Positions 34,079 to 44,456 of a stretch of DNA of 64,000 bases are shown here, piece by piece. Positions within the stretch are counted from its first letter, which is position 1. Every line of letters starts with the position of its first letter. The DNA lies in NCBI RefSeq assembly GCF_042100115.1, contig NC_091273.1:4588001-4652000 (forward strand). The letters run 5' to 3'. Both the position numbers and the translations under genes were made by a program. Origin of the DNA: Alternaria dauci (lineage: Eukaryota; Ascomycota; Dothideomycetes; Pleosporales; Pleosporaceae). The notes beneath the pieces are model-generated. The model was not told the DNA's origin. It saw only the letters and a program-made list of their open reading frames with translations, and searched no databases.

Positions 34079-34638
34079 TTTGGAGTAGGAAGAGGGCGGG
34101 TCCGACTGGCGGGAGCGCGGGTCGCCAGCAAAGCTCAGGCGGGAGGTGCGATTGAGGAGTATGGGTGACAGTTTGGCGGTATTGATGGGATCGCCGGGCG
34201 GGCGGGCGGTGAGAAGGGGGGGAGGGGGGCAGAGATAGGCAGTGGTCGCGTGCGAGTGCTACTGGAAGACTGCCACGGGCAATGGCATGTCAGTGAGGTC
34301 CAAAAGGAGCAAGGCGGCGAGGCGGGCCTTCAGGGTCTTACTGCGTAGGCAATGCGTACCTTCCGGGCCGTCCGCGCGCTGGGGCGTTGGATGATTGGTG
34401 CAGAAGAATGCGAGGGTGTAAAGTGGCTCGTAGGTGTAGTCTGTCGTGGTAAAGGAGCAAAGGGGAATGGATTCCTCGCTGGGCAGGCGTGAAGACGGAA
34501 GCGTGGCACTGGCACGGCGGTCCACATGATGCTCCAGAGACCGTGTTCCTAGCAATCACCGAGGCCGTGCCCAGAGCGCAACCATACAACTCCAGACCAC
34601 CTGATCCTGATCCCACAAACACGACACACACCCACACA
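34079..34638. other. Divergent promoter ORM / IEC3 with G-rich tract
   Basis: A region of 560 bases between two outward-facing starts. The left part holds a dense G-run tract (34196-34229) listed separately. The stretch from 34330 to 34540 has open frames on the minus strand but no protein character that I can support. Confidence 0.5.
34196..34229 (+). promoter_or_regulatory. Potential G-quadruplex tract upstream of ORM
   Basis: The plus strand shows GGGCGGGCGGGCGG, then TGAGAA, then runs of seven and six G separated by one A. That satisfies the G3+N1-7 four-run pattern. It lies about 120 bases upstream of the ORM start, with the G-rich strand opposite to the ORM sense strand. Confidence 0.55.
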
Positions 34639-35807
34639 ATGGCCTCTGAAGCGCCGCCCCCGATGGATGCTCCGGCCCATGCCCATGCCCACGCACACGA
34701 GGCAGCGGATGCAGGCGATGCGACACAGAAGCCCGTCAAGCGCTCGTGGAGGCAAGTGACGCGCCGACTCCTTCACGACAACCCCCCCAGCTAATTGTAC
34801 ATGACAGACGCAAGTACCGCAAGATGCGCGTCAAGTTCGACGAGGCCATGACGGACAGCGACAACCTCATCAAGCAGGAGTGGAAGGCCATGGGCACGGC
34901 GCGCCGTCTGCAGGAGAACAACGACCAGATCCTCGACATCCTCCTCGAGCTCAACGAGCAGACACGCGTCAACCCGCGCCTGCGCTACGACCTGCGCCAG
35001 CTGTCCCAGGCAGACACGGCCGTGGATTCTCTCGAAGCCGGCCCGGGCCCGGAGTTGGTCAAGCAGCAGCTGCAGGCGCTGCGAGACGACGTTGCCGCAA
35101 ATAGAATCACCCCAGACGAGTACGCCGTCAGGGCAGACCAGCTGCACACTTCGCAGGCCATCCAGCAGACGCTCAAGTCGCTCGCCAGCCTCGAGCGCAA
35201 GGTCCCCCATACCACGCGCGCCGACCTGCCAGACCACCCCGTTGAGGGCATCGACCTCAGCGAACATGCGCCGGGCTACATGTCCCCTGCCCACGAAGAC
35301 GAGTACCTCCTCGCGACCGACCAGCTCCTCGAGCAGCCTGGCTTCGACCAGACGCTCCAACAAGGCCGTCCCGTCCGTCTCGCCTCCGCCCAGCCCCCGC
35401 TCAGCGAAAAGGATCTGACCGTACGCAACCCGGACAGCGTCTACAACTGGCTGCGCAAGCACCAGCCACAGGTCTTCCTGCAGGACAAGGACGCTGCGCA
35501 CCACGAGAACCTCTCCGAAAAGTCTGCCGCGCCAAAGACCACAAAGGCCAACGCAACCAAAGTCAAACGCGAGTCCAACATCGGAGGAGGAGGCACACCC
35601 GGTCCCCGCGACCACGACGACGAAGATTCCCTCGCCCCCGAAACTGCAAAGGGCCGACGGAAGACGGGTGGCGGCGACGACGACACAGCCTACCGACCCA
35701 AGGGCGGCAGCTCGCGACCCGCAAAGCGCAAGCGGGAAGAGGGCGACACGCCTGCGGCCAAGGGAAGCAGGAAGAAGAATCGCGTCAGCACCGGACAAGC
35801 TGCTTGA
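34639..35807 (+). CDS. IEC3: IEC3-type subunit of the INO80 chromatin-remodelling complex
   Basis: Exon 1 (34639..34751) encodes 37 residues and a partial codon, including an alternating Ala/His run (APAHAHAHAHEA). Exon 2 (34808..35807) begins RKYRKMRVKFDEAMTDSDNL, followed by IKQEWKAMGTARRLQENNDQ and ILDILLELNEQ, the conserved N-terminal block of fungal Iec3. The total is 370 residues. The remainder is helical and then a basic, disordered tail (KTTKANATKVKRE; SRPAKRKREEGD) with likely nuclear signals. INO80 slides and edits nucleosomes; Iec3 is a fungal-specific accessory subunit known from fission yeast. The intron appears to use a GC donor (GAG|GCAAGT) and CAG acceptor; a GT donor six bases upstream (TC|GTGGAG) would also keep frame but is a poor match. 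The 346-residue antisense frame across this gene is a GC-rich shadow. Confidence 0.85.
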
Positions 35808-36109
35808 TCTGTCTGCTAGGAGCTGCACCATAGACAGCCCTTGCAGTTAAAATTCACTAAACTCCGTGTTGGAGTAGGACTTGGCGTTTTTGTTTTGTGG
35901 GAATCTTTTGGCGTAAAAGAGCGGGTTTAGATATACCCTTGGGATAACAACTATTTCCAGGAAATTGAATGCACAAGGAGTTTTTTTGGGGGGCTAAACC
36001 GGAAATTCGGTATTCTACGGCCAGCACGCGGAGATATGGCTGGTTCCAGCTTTGTACTTGTACAGCCAGCAACATTTCATATTCATACAGGAACTTCTGT
36101 TCAATGCAA
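35808..36109. other. Convergent intergenic region
   Basis: About 300 bases between the stop codons of IEC3 and the mS35 gene. No gene is seen. Confidence 0.4.
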
Positions 36110-37353
36110 CTACCGCAATGGCTTGCCCCTCGCACCTCCCACCATGACCGGCTCGGGCGCCTGCTGGCTCTCACTCATAAACGGCAGACTCGTCTCAAGC
36201 ACCTTCTTTCCATCCACCAGCAGCCCGTTACCCGCGCGCTGATCCTCCAAGTAGGCAGTCTTTTGCCTCTTCTCCTCGAGATACTGCTTCCTCTCCTTGG
36301 TCAGCACCCATTCCTTGGGGAACTCGGCCCTCTTCTTAGGCGTGTGGTGGCGGAAGTCAAACGGCACGTCTTCAAAAGTATCCTTTCCTTCCTTGCACTC
36401 TTTGATGAGGTTCGAGATGGTGTCGCCTAGGAACCTCTTGTTCTGGGACTGGGTATCGAACTTCTCGCACGAGAGCTTGATGATGGAGGTGGAGGGGTTG
36501 TATCGAGGTCCGGCTAGCTTGATCAGCTTGGAGACTTGGGTGTCGGTCAAGGAGTGGGTGTTTGAGAGGTCGTTGGGCGAGAATTCGACGACGACTTTGT
36601 TGGATGCGGGGTGCGATTCGCCAAGGTAGGATGTGTAGCGGAAACGGAAGGGCGTAACTGCTGTTGGGGGTTCGAATGGACGGGCGAGGTCTAGGATCTG
36701 TTAGTACACGAATCCCACCTTATGCCTGTTCGGTGTGAAGAGCACATACGACTCAATAGCGGCAACTCCCACGCAATCAACCTCGCATACTCCCTCAACT
36801 CCCTATGCTGCTGCAACTCTCCATGACCATGACTAGTCAAATCATCTCCGTAGTAATCCTCATCCGGTCCCATACTCTCTTCTCCCTCGGCCCAGAATCC
36901 CGCACTCGTCCTCCTCTTGTCGTCTTCCTCAATTTCAAAATCTTCATCCGTTTCCAGACCAAAGTCACTGGTTTGGGGTAGTCCGCGCTTTCCCTTGCGG
37001 AGGGCGTCGGCGACGACGCTGGGGTCGATTTCAGCGAGCGATGCGCGGAGGTTCTCCAGCATGGCGGTTTCCCGCTCCGATGTGCTCATCTCCCGGAATG
37101 CTTTTGACTTTGTGGTGTTGGAAAAGGATGACTCGGGCAACTCTGGGGCCAATTCTTCCAGCGTCTCGGTTGGTGGTTTGGCATCTGCAGCGGTGGCAGA
37201 GCCCTCTTTCGTAGGCTCATTTGCGTACCGGGCGGGCGTTGTGGAGAGCGGGCGTTGCCATCGTGCGCATGTGTGCTTTGGCGCTGCTCGAGTCCGTATC
37301 CGTGAGGGGCATGCCCGTGACTGCTGCAGCAGCCTTCGTGGTATTGACGCCAT
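36110..37353 (-). CDS. RSM24: Mitochondrial small-subunit ribosomal protein mS35 (Rsm24 family)
   Basis: Two exons (37353..36750 and 36690..36110) join across a 59-nt intron with a perfect TACTAAC branch site, giving 394 residues. The N-terminus (MASIPRRLLQQSRACPSRIR, then TRAAPKHTCARW) is an Arg-rich mitochondrial presequence. The conserved core runs over the splice site: YARLIAWELPLLSHLARPFE, TPFRFRYTSYLGESHPASNK and KVVVEFSPNDL, then KLAGPRYNPSTSIIKLSCEKF, the family signature of Rsm24/MRPS35. The long acidic segment before it (DEDFEIEEDDKRR) is common in filamentous fungi. The role is as a structural component of the mitoribosome small subunit. The frame is open upstream of 37353 only through a GTG, so I chose the ATG just before the presequence. 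Confidence 0.92.
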
Positions 37354-37631
37354 TGGGTGTGGTTGTCGAATGGCTGCTGTCGTCGACTTTTCGCGATGCA
37401 GCGACGCTTGGCGATGGGGGAGGAAAGTGCGACCGTGCACCGGGCCAATAAGACCGCCCCGACCTCCGCTCTTACCCTGGGCGACTACCTAGGTACGATG
37501 ACTTCCATCTGAACTACTTCCTCCATCTCGACTTTTGGAAACATAGCTCGAGTATGATTCTGGAATAGTCTAATCACGTCCACCGATAACCGAGGTCTTC
37601 ATACATTGTCGTCTTGTCCGTCACACTCACC
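37354..37631. promoter_or_regulatory. Compact bidirectional promoter mS35 / ALG13
   Basis: These 278 bases separate two outward-facing start codons. One exact TACCTAGGTA palindrome lies at 37486-37495, almost midway. No TATA box is obvious. Confidence 0.55.
37486..37495. repeat. TACCTAGGTA palindrome, copy 3
   Basis: Exact copy centred in the bidirectional promoter between the mS35 and ALG13 genes. Confidence 0.85.
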
Positions 37632-38337
37632 ATGGCCGATGCTTGGAAATGGACACCCAATTCGAAACTGTGCTTCGTTACCACTGGCGCTACTGCGCCG
37701 TTTATCGAACTGATCAAATCAGTTCTGAGTCCCGCGTGTCTAGACGCACTACGAGAGTCTGGCTTCACACATCTCTTGGTTCAGTACGGATCCGCCAAGG
37801 ACGTCTACCAGGACTTCTCCATGCTTGCTCAAACACATATGCAAGAAAGCAAATCAGCCCCTGAACTCATCATAGATGGTATCGATTTCAACCCAGACGG
37901 ACTACAATCCCAATTCCAATTAGTTCAGCGGTCGAAAGGCTTGGTCATCTCACATGCTGGTACTGTTAACCATACACCCAGTATCTAATCACCGACTAAC
38001 AGAATCCAGGCTCGGGCTCCATCCTCGAAGCACTCCGTTACCAAATCCCACTCATTGTCGTGCCCAATACTGGACTTTTAGACAATCATCAAGAAGAGCT
38101 CGCAGTTGCAATGGAGCGTAACAACTACCTTGTCCGCGGCGACGTCACGTATGCGCATTCTCTTATCTTAGCAATGTTATCAGTTAACGAGCCTACAGAA
38201 ACCTTGCGCCCGCAATAAAGAGGTCTGATGATTTTCGATTGAAGATGTCACAGTTCCCACCTGCGACAAGTGGGAAACATCGCGAGACTAAGAGCTTTGC
38301 GGCTATTATGGATGAGACGACAGGTTTCATGGACTAA
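37632..38337 (+). CDS. ALG13: ALG13, catalytic subunit of UDP-GlcNAc transferase
   Basis: Alg13 joins membrane-bound Alg14 on the cytosolic face of the ER and adds the second GlcNAc to dolichol-PP-GlcNAc in N-glycan synthesis. Three exons (37632..37959, 38010..38148, 38199..38337) give 201 residues, the usual size. Family marks are KLCFVTTGATAPFIELIKSV at the N-terminus, FTHLLVQYGSAKDVYQ, and, restored by the first splice, GLVISHAGSGSILEALRYQI, the sugar-nucleotide-binding motif of GT-B enzymes. PLIVVPNTGLLDNHQEELA follows. The last exon ends with a short non-conserved tail. I chose the ATG at 37632; the frame runs six codons further upstream without a good ATG. Confidence 0.95.
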
Positions 38338-38808
38338 AGCAGCCAGTATTTACACGCTTTGCAACCTCCAACAGTTGGGTTGATTGGATAAACGATGACT
38401 GGAAAAGTCGATGTGCTGTTCCAGCGTGCTCGAAAAACCGAGCCAAACCGAGTGGACGCAGCTGGAAAGCGCGTCAAACGGTACTTGCCCTCAACCTTGA
38501 TATTCTTACGACATCGGGACGTTGGTGGTCCTGGTCGCTTGTTGAGGCAATCGCTTCCCGTTTGTTGTCCTTCTGAGCGACGTTGCAATTCCCGAATGCT
38601 TCACAGTTTATGTATGCCACACCTTTGTATCCAAGCCTACGCAGTTACACCCGGGTTAGCTGTTTGACCTTTTACTCCGATTTCACTTGAACAACTGTTT
38701 GTTTTCACACCACCATTTTGGTTCTCTTACCTTCAACTATTTGGGCCTGTTGCACCTCAGTATCCCGGTATACATACCGGTAACTTCTACAATCACATCA
38801 ACGCCGAT
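38338..38808. other. Intergenic: promoter of the GH5 gene
   Basis: No gene seen. The bases from about 38680 to 38808 are pyrimidine-rich leader sequence preceding the secreted glucanase. Confidence 0.4.
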
Positions 38809-40244
38809 ATGCGTATACAGCTTTCTATCACAGCAATGCTGGCTGCAACAGCTTCCCTAGTAGCATCTGCGCCAAGGTATGTACCATTCCACCCGTTCTC
38901 TATCACATAATCTAATCATAGGTACAGCACTATTCACGATCGACACGTCGCCTTCGATTGGGGTACGGACAGAGTTCGAGGTGTGAATATCGGTGGCTGG
39001 CTAGTCCTCGAGCCATTCATCACACCGTCAATCTTTGAGCAGCACAGTTCAGCCGACTGGCCAGTTTACGACGAATGGTCACTTTGCGAGAAGTTGGGCC
39101 AGAATGGTTGTACCGATGTATTGAAGCCGCATTGGGAGAACTTTGTGTCGTGGAATGACTTTCGGAGGATCAAAGACGCTGGCTTCAACATTGTTCGCAT
39201 TCCAGTTGGTTATTGGAGGTAGTGTTTTGCTAAAGCTCAACACGCAAATTATACTGACGATTTTCTAGCTACGTGGAGCCTTGGGGCCCCTATACCGGAG
39301 GTGCAGCTCCGTATCTCGACGCCGCAATCGACTGGGCGCGAGCAACTGGCCTGAAGATCATCATCGATCTCCACGGCGCACCCAAGTCCCAGAACGGCTT
39401 CGATCACAGCGGCCATACAGCATCCTGGCCAGCCTGGGGCGATGCCGAAAGCCTGAGCCATACACATGCTGCATTGAAGCAGATTGAACAGAAATACGCT
39501 GCACCCGAGATGCAAGACGTCGTGATCGCCATTCAGTTCCTCAACGAACCCTTCTTGCTCAAGCTCGATCAGGAAATGGTCAAACAATTCTACTACGATG
39601 CATACTACAACTTACGGGATATCAGCGGTACACCTGCTATGCTACACGATGGCTTTAAGAACCCGTCTTGGCTGAACGGCGTCCTGACCAAGCAAGACAA
39701 TGGCGCGCATAACGTTATTGTAGATCACCATGAGTATCAGATCTTCGATTCTGGCTCGAACGCCATGTCTATCGACCAACACGTGGCTTTTACCTGTGCC
39801 TCTGTACGCCACAGTCTTTCCGCTACCACTTTACTAGGAAATGTTCGCTAATCTGATCTCCAGGTCAGCAACTACAACAGCTCAGATAAATGGACAATCG
39901 TAGGCGAATGGTCCGGTGCCTTCACCGACTGCGCTCCCCACCTCAACGGCTTCAACTACGGCTCACGCATGGAGGGTAGCTTCCCCGACTCCTACTGGAT
40001 CGGCTCCTGCGCCGGGAAATCTGGCCCTGTGTCTACGTGGTCTCAGGACTGGAAGGATAGTGTGCGTCGCTATATTGAGGTTCAACTCGATGCATATGAA
40101 GCCAAGACCAGGGGTTGGATCTTCTGGAACTTCAAAACGGAGGGGAGTGCGGGAGAGTGGGATCTGTTTCAGCTACTGGACGGTGGGGCGTTTCCACAGC
40201 CGTTGTGGGACAGGCGGTTTGGCAAGGCTTGTGATCATCTTTGA
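38809..40244 (+). CDS. Secreted exo-beta-1,3-glucanase, GH5 (subfamily 9 type)
   Basis: Four exons (38809..38876, 38922..39218, 39269..39803, 39864..40244) give 426 residues. A signal peptide is plain (MRIQLSITAMLAATASLVAS, then AP). The catalytic domain has VRGVNIGGWLVLEPFITPS, NIVRIPVGYWSYVEPWG, LKIIIDLHGAPKSQNGFDHS, the acid/base Glu in IAIQFLNEPF, VDHHEYQIF and the nucleophile Glu in TIVGEWSGAFTDC. The end includes TRGWIFWNFKTEGSAGEWD. This is the layout of yeast Exg1 and relatives, which trim and remodel cell-wall beta-1,3-glucan. There is no GPI signal at the C-terminus, so the enzyme should be soluble in the wall or medium. Confidence 0.96.
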
Positions 40245-43094
40245 AAAAGGGGTGTGGTGGAGTGGTTCGAGAGACGCGCGTAATGTTTCAGGTGATTAGT
40301 AAGGTGGTAAGAAGGGGTACTTGTGTATGTGTATACCCGTATTTTACTGGAAATATATTGAAATTGCATGCCAAGGCGGAAGATCAGCTGGATGCCGTTT
40401 CCAGTTTGTTCAAGTCACGTTGCTGAGTTTGCGCATCGTTCACATTGGGACTCTACCACCCAAACCCGCAATGTGGCGTATCACCGCGTTTATACTAATC
40501 ATAGGTGAGTGAAGGAGGTACTGATGTGATGCTTTCCAAGTATGCACCCCTCGCTTTGACACTTACCATACCCTTGTTTTGGTCGCTATAGCATACCTAG
40601 GTACGGTCTCTTATCACCCTTCGTCGCCGTTGTCTCAACTCGTCGTCCTATTTCGTTATTCTATACATGCTCTTGCACACAAACATTGTTTTCTGCCCAC
40701 TATTTTTCAGGCTGTATTCTGTGTATCAATGTGCTTTTTTGTCCCTACTATCCGTCGGCATCCATCTGTTGTGCACTAACGTTTTGGGTACCAGGATTCA
40801 GTCGAGAGTAATGACTTGCTTTTCTCTACTTGATCAGAGCGCGTATTCACGGGCAACGAGTGATTAGTCTATCCCGGGACATCATCGCGGTTTTGCAGTT
40901 CCGCAATGGTGCGATGACGATTGCGTGGTGGTCAACATCTGAACACTCAATTGGAGTACTAATTACGCGTGGCGCATTCCGGTGCAAGACACAAGTGTGA
41001 GAGAATGCGCATCTGCCATGATTAGATATTGGGAGAGTAAGCCTCCTAATTCAGAGAAGTATTGAGCAGAACGTGTGTGTACGTAGCAGGAAGGTACCTC
41101 GGTATTACCCCGGAGGCACAACCTTGCCTGGGGCGAAGCATGCAGAGGCGCGCGAACTCTGCGAGAAAGAAAAAATCGTTCTGCAAAGGAGAAATTTTTC
41201 TCAGAAAGCATCAGAGTTCCAGATCCGCGTGTCGTCATGTGCTCTTCTCCGCACATCCGTCATTTGCTTTGCTGTTACACGTGCGCAATGGAATGCGACA
41301 TGGGTCTCCCCGCGCGCTACGGCCAACATGGCCTGTCTCTTGTCTGTGTTGCGTGCTCAGATCCTACCGTGTACAAAGTCTTGATCGAAGCGAAGCTTTG
41401 GGAAGTAACGCTCATATCCATGGGAAGTTTCATTTTCAACAGATTAGAGTGTGTATTCGTACCTCCGTCATCGAGTGAGGATCGCTCCCACTACCGCCCT
41501 GACTGTCCATGAGTGCCGAGCCAATTGCGTTGATTTCCCGACCAGCGGTAGTGAGTTCCCTGGTCTTTTAAGGCAGATTGCCGGTGCCGCGCTCGCTAGC
41601 TGTTAGTGCTGGGAACTGCAGCAACGGTTTCGCGCCGAGCACCGTGTGCCAATTTTGGGCTGTCACTGAGCATTGGGTGGCCGTCAATGCTTCATTTTCA
41701 TCCAGAAGATAATAGGGCTGCCTGTGCCTGCTCTTGGACCGCACAGGCTCCGATGGTGACTTCATCTTTCAATTTTAAAGCAGTGGTCAGAGAGTGTTGG
41801 GATGTGTTTGCCCAGAAACAAAGTCAACCCTTTGGGCACAAACATCCCCGGATAAGACCTAGCTGCATTCGGACAAAGTTCTTGGGCGCTGGCCGGCTAA
41901 TGCTGCTGACATGTACGGAGCCACGGTTGAAAATTTCGAAATGCGTTCATCCGGGTTCTTGGGCTTTTCGTACTGAAATTCAACAGACCGTTCGATGGCA
42001 GTTTCCGATCATCGCGTTGCTTCTCCCGAGCGACTGACCTTCCGCGTGTTGCCTAGCGAAGTGCGAAGGGAAGACCAAAACTCTGCTGTGTGAGACGGCT
42101 GGGTATAGCAAAGCCTCACTTCCACATGACGTCTGGCTTACTTGCACGACCCGCGTCGTTCATGCAGTGTCAAGAGAGTTGGTGGGGAGCTCCGTGGTGC
42201 GTACGAAACGTGGAAGCACAGACGGAAAGTGATGGGGAAAGTCGAGAATGCCGTCCAAGACCAACTGTCAAAAAGCGTTTGATGGATTTTAGAGTTCCGG
42301 ACCGGTTCACGACTCCCTCTTTTGGCAAGCCCCAATAGCCCACATGGCGCCTCATTACCACGGCTTTTCACGCGAGCACCTTGGGAAATTGAGCACATGT
42401 AATGGCTCGTAATAGGCGGGTGGTCTGGACCTCGTCGCTAATGACCTGCTCCACCTTATTCTCCGAGCATCCCAGCGATTGTGTTTCGCATCGCCTGGGA
42501 CGCCTCGAGGCGACGATGAGTCTTTTCGTGGTGAAGTGACAGGTTGCGCGAGCTGTCTCTATGGAAACGTTGGTGCATAAATAGCATTTACGGACATGTC
42601 GACCATGCATCTCAACAGCGTCTGAATGGTGGACGGAATTCCGTCTCCTGTGTGCGCATGTAGCTAATGTATGCGAAAAGTGCACCCTGGTCCTCAACCT
42701 CCACTACAGCCCCCGATGACCTCAGCGGAAGCGCGTCCGAACGACCGCGCTGCCCCGCCTCATGGAGCCCGACCGAGCCCCAGCCCAATCAGCGCATTCG
42801 CCGGCGGTCGCTACACTATTGACCGAACGGCTCTGCATGGATCAACCGTTTTTCTGGCGTAATTCGAAGATCGCCCCGCCTTGCTTTGCGACTGGTAGCG
42901 GGGCCGGGGGCGGACGCGCAGCTGCATTTCCCAGTTTCAGTTGTATTTGTACCCGTCCCACCCGTCACAACATAACAACAACAAAAAGCAACACAACATG
43001 CCCCTTACCCACATAAACACCCACGCGGACCGCACCTGAACTCTCGAAGCATTCCAGGACCACTCCACCAGGACTCAACCCGGACTCGATCAGC
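40245..43094. other. Longest gene-free stretch (2.85 kb)
   Basis: No frame has recognisable protein content. The longest (41606..42037 plus, 143 residues; 41062..41478 plus, 138 residues) lack domain or composition support. One TACCTAGGTA palindrome lies at 40594-40603. The last 350 bases are the presumed promoter and leader of the gene at 43095. Confidence 0.45.
40594..40603. repeat. TACCTAGGTA palindrome, copy 4
   Basis: Exact copy 350 bases downstream of the GH5 stop codon. Confidence 0.85.
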
Positions 43095-44042
43095 ATGACA
43101 ACCACCATCGGCATGTCATACGAGGACCTTCGACCGCAGGCGGTGCGGCCGAAGAAGTCCTTCTTCCAGAGGCTAAACGACACCCACGATCAGCTCATCT
43201 CGCATATGCGATCGTTGAAGGAGGACCCGGTGCTTTCCATCAAGCAAGGAGAGCGCACGAGAGCATCATCGACGACATCGCTCGCTTCAACACCCGAGTC
43301 AGACCGCGAAAACTCCCACGACGCCACTCGTACTACCGAGATCGACGGCGATGACCGCATCTCGAGTGGCTTCTTGTCTCCGCCCATCTCACCAGTCGAA
43401 GGCAGCTTCTTCCCTATTCAGCAATTTCTTATGCCCAGGGACCGCAAGCCCAGCAAGGAGTTCATCCAAGGCATGCAAGGCTACGTGCACTGGAAACAGG
43501 CTACCTACGAGTCCTCCCTCAGCCTTCCCATTTCTCCACCGGGAACGCCGCAAACCTCGTACTCGTGGAGCTCCTCCAGGAGCACAAAGAGTGAAATGTC
43601 CGACGAGCAGATGGACGACTGGCTCGACCGACCCATGGATGCCGACGTGCATCGCTACCGCAAGGTTTCAGCCTCGTGGCTCGAGGGCTCAAATGTGTCG
43701 GAAGAGGATGAGAAGAAAATTCACGTGATCCCGGAGCATCCCGATGAGGATGACAACGCATCACGTGAAGAGCGCCAGCACATTTCCGCCATGTGGCGGG
43801 AGACCTGGTGCATGCAAGATTCCAGAGAGGGCAGCTTCGTTGACGACCAACACAGCGAGGTTGCTCCAGAAGCGACAGAGGACGCTTCACCAAAGGAGAA
43901 CGAGGGCAGCAATCTTGAGTCAAAGTTGCTTACGCTACCAGACGAAATTCTGCGTACCGTGGCCCTTCATGTACCCCAGGAGCATTCGCAGCCATTCCGC
44001 CTCAGCTGCCTAAAGCTCAACCAGCTTGTATCAGCACCATAG
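43095..44042 (+). CDS. Uncharacterised protein with C-terminal F-box-like segment
   Basis: A single-exon gene of 315 residues. The first 70 residues contain MTTTIGMSYEDLRPQAVRPK and a helical FFQRLNDTHDQLISHMRSL segment. A Ser/Thr/Pro-rich region follows, with many potential phosphosites (FLSPPISPVEGSFFPIQQF; LPISPPGTPQTSYSWSSS). The part from 190 to 270 is acidic, with EERQHISAMWRETWCMQDSR. At the C-terminus, LLTLPDEILRTVALHVPQEH and then FRLSCLKLNQL resemble the two helices of an F-box, an unusual place for that motif and with nothing after it. I do not recognise a characterised relative. Long antisense frames here are shadows. Confidence 0.75.
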   Translation: MTTTIGMSYEDLRPQAVRPKKSFFQRLNDTHDQLISHMRSLKEDPVLSIKQGERTRASSTTSLASTPESDRENSHDATRTTEIDGDDRISSGFLSPPISPVEGSFFPIQQFLMPRDRKPSKEFIQGMQGYVHWKQATYESSLSLPISPPGTPQTSYSWSSSRSTKSEMSDEQMDDWLDRPMDADVHRYRKVSASWLEGSNVSEEDEKKIHVIPEHPDEDDNASREERQHISAMWRETWCMQDSREGSFVDDQHSEVAPEATEDASPKENEGSNLESKLLTLPDEILRTVALHVPQEHSQPFRLSCLKLNQLVSAP

Positions 44043-44456
44043 AACACCACCTGAACCAGGATAGAACATTTCATTTGTCATTACATTATACATTGCTTCC
44101 GACATTTGTCGAGATGGCGCAAGACGATACCCATAGAGGAAACGGAGCAATCCGAGTACCAGATCAGAACAGCATACAATGACTTGAGTCATTCGTAGGG
44201 TTGGAAATATAGCATTAGACTGAGGAGAGACGGCGAGCTGCCAGCCGCAGTTCCCGATGGCAACAGGCTCGTGGAGAGAGAAAGTAGTTGTGAGGTGTCA
44301 TTAGGCATTGGGAAAGTGTGGGCCATATGTACCAAGAACAAGATTGCTGAGACGATGAGGTGTATCATTCCAAAGATGCCCTTTGAATGCTTGGTGTTAA
44401 AAGCAAAAGAGGAAGAAAAAAAACTTTATATATTACAATCAAACATTACATCCAGT
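44043..44456. other. Convergent intergenic region
   Basis: About 410 bases between two stop codons. No gene is seen; it contains a short A-rich stretch near 44410-44430. Confidence 0.4.

Noticed and set aside
34791..35831. 346-residue minus-strand open frame
   Set aside because: Exact antisense of IEC3. It is Leu/Val/Gly-rich with no domain and is kept open by high third-position GC of the real gene.
41062..42037. Open frames of 138 and 143 residues
   Set aside because: Biased, unstructured composition, many rare-type residues (Cys, Trp, His), no splice-linked neighbours and no family resemblance.
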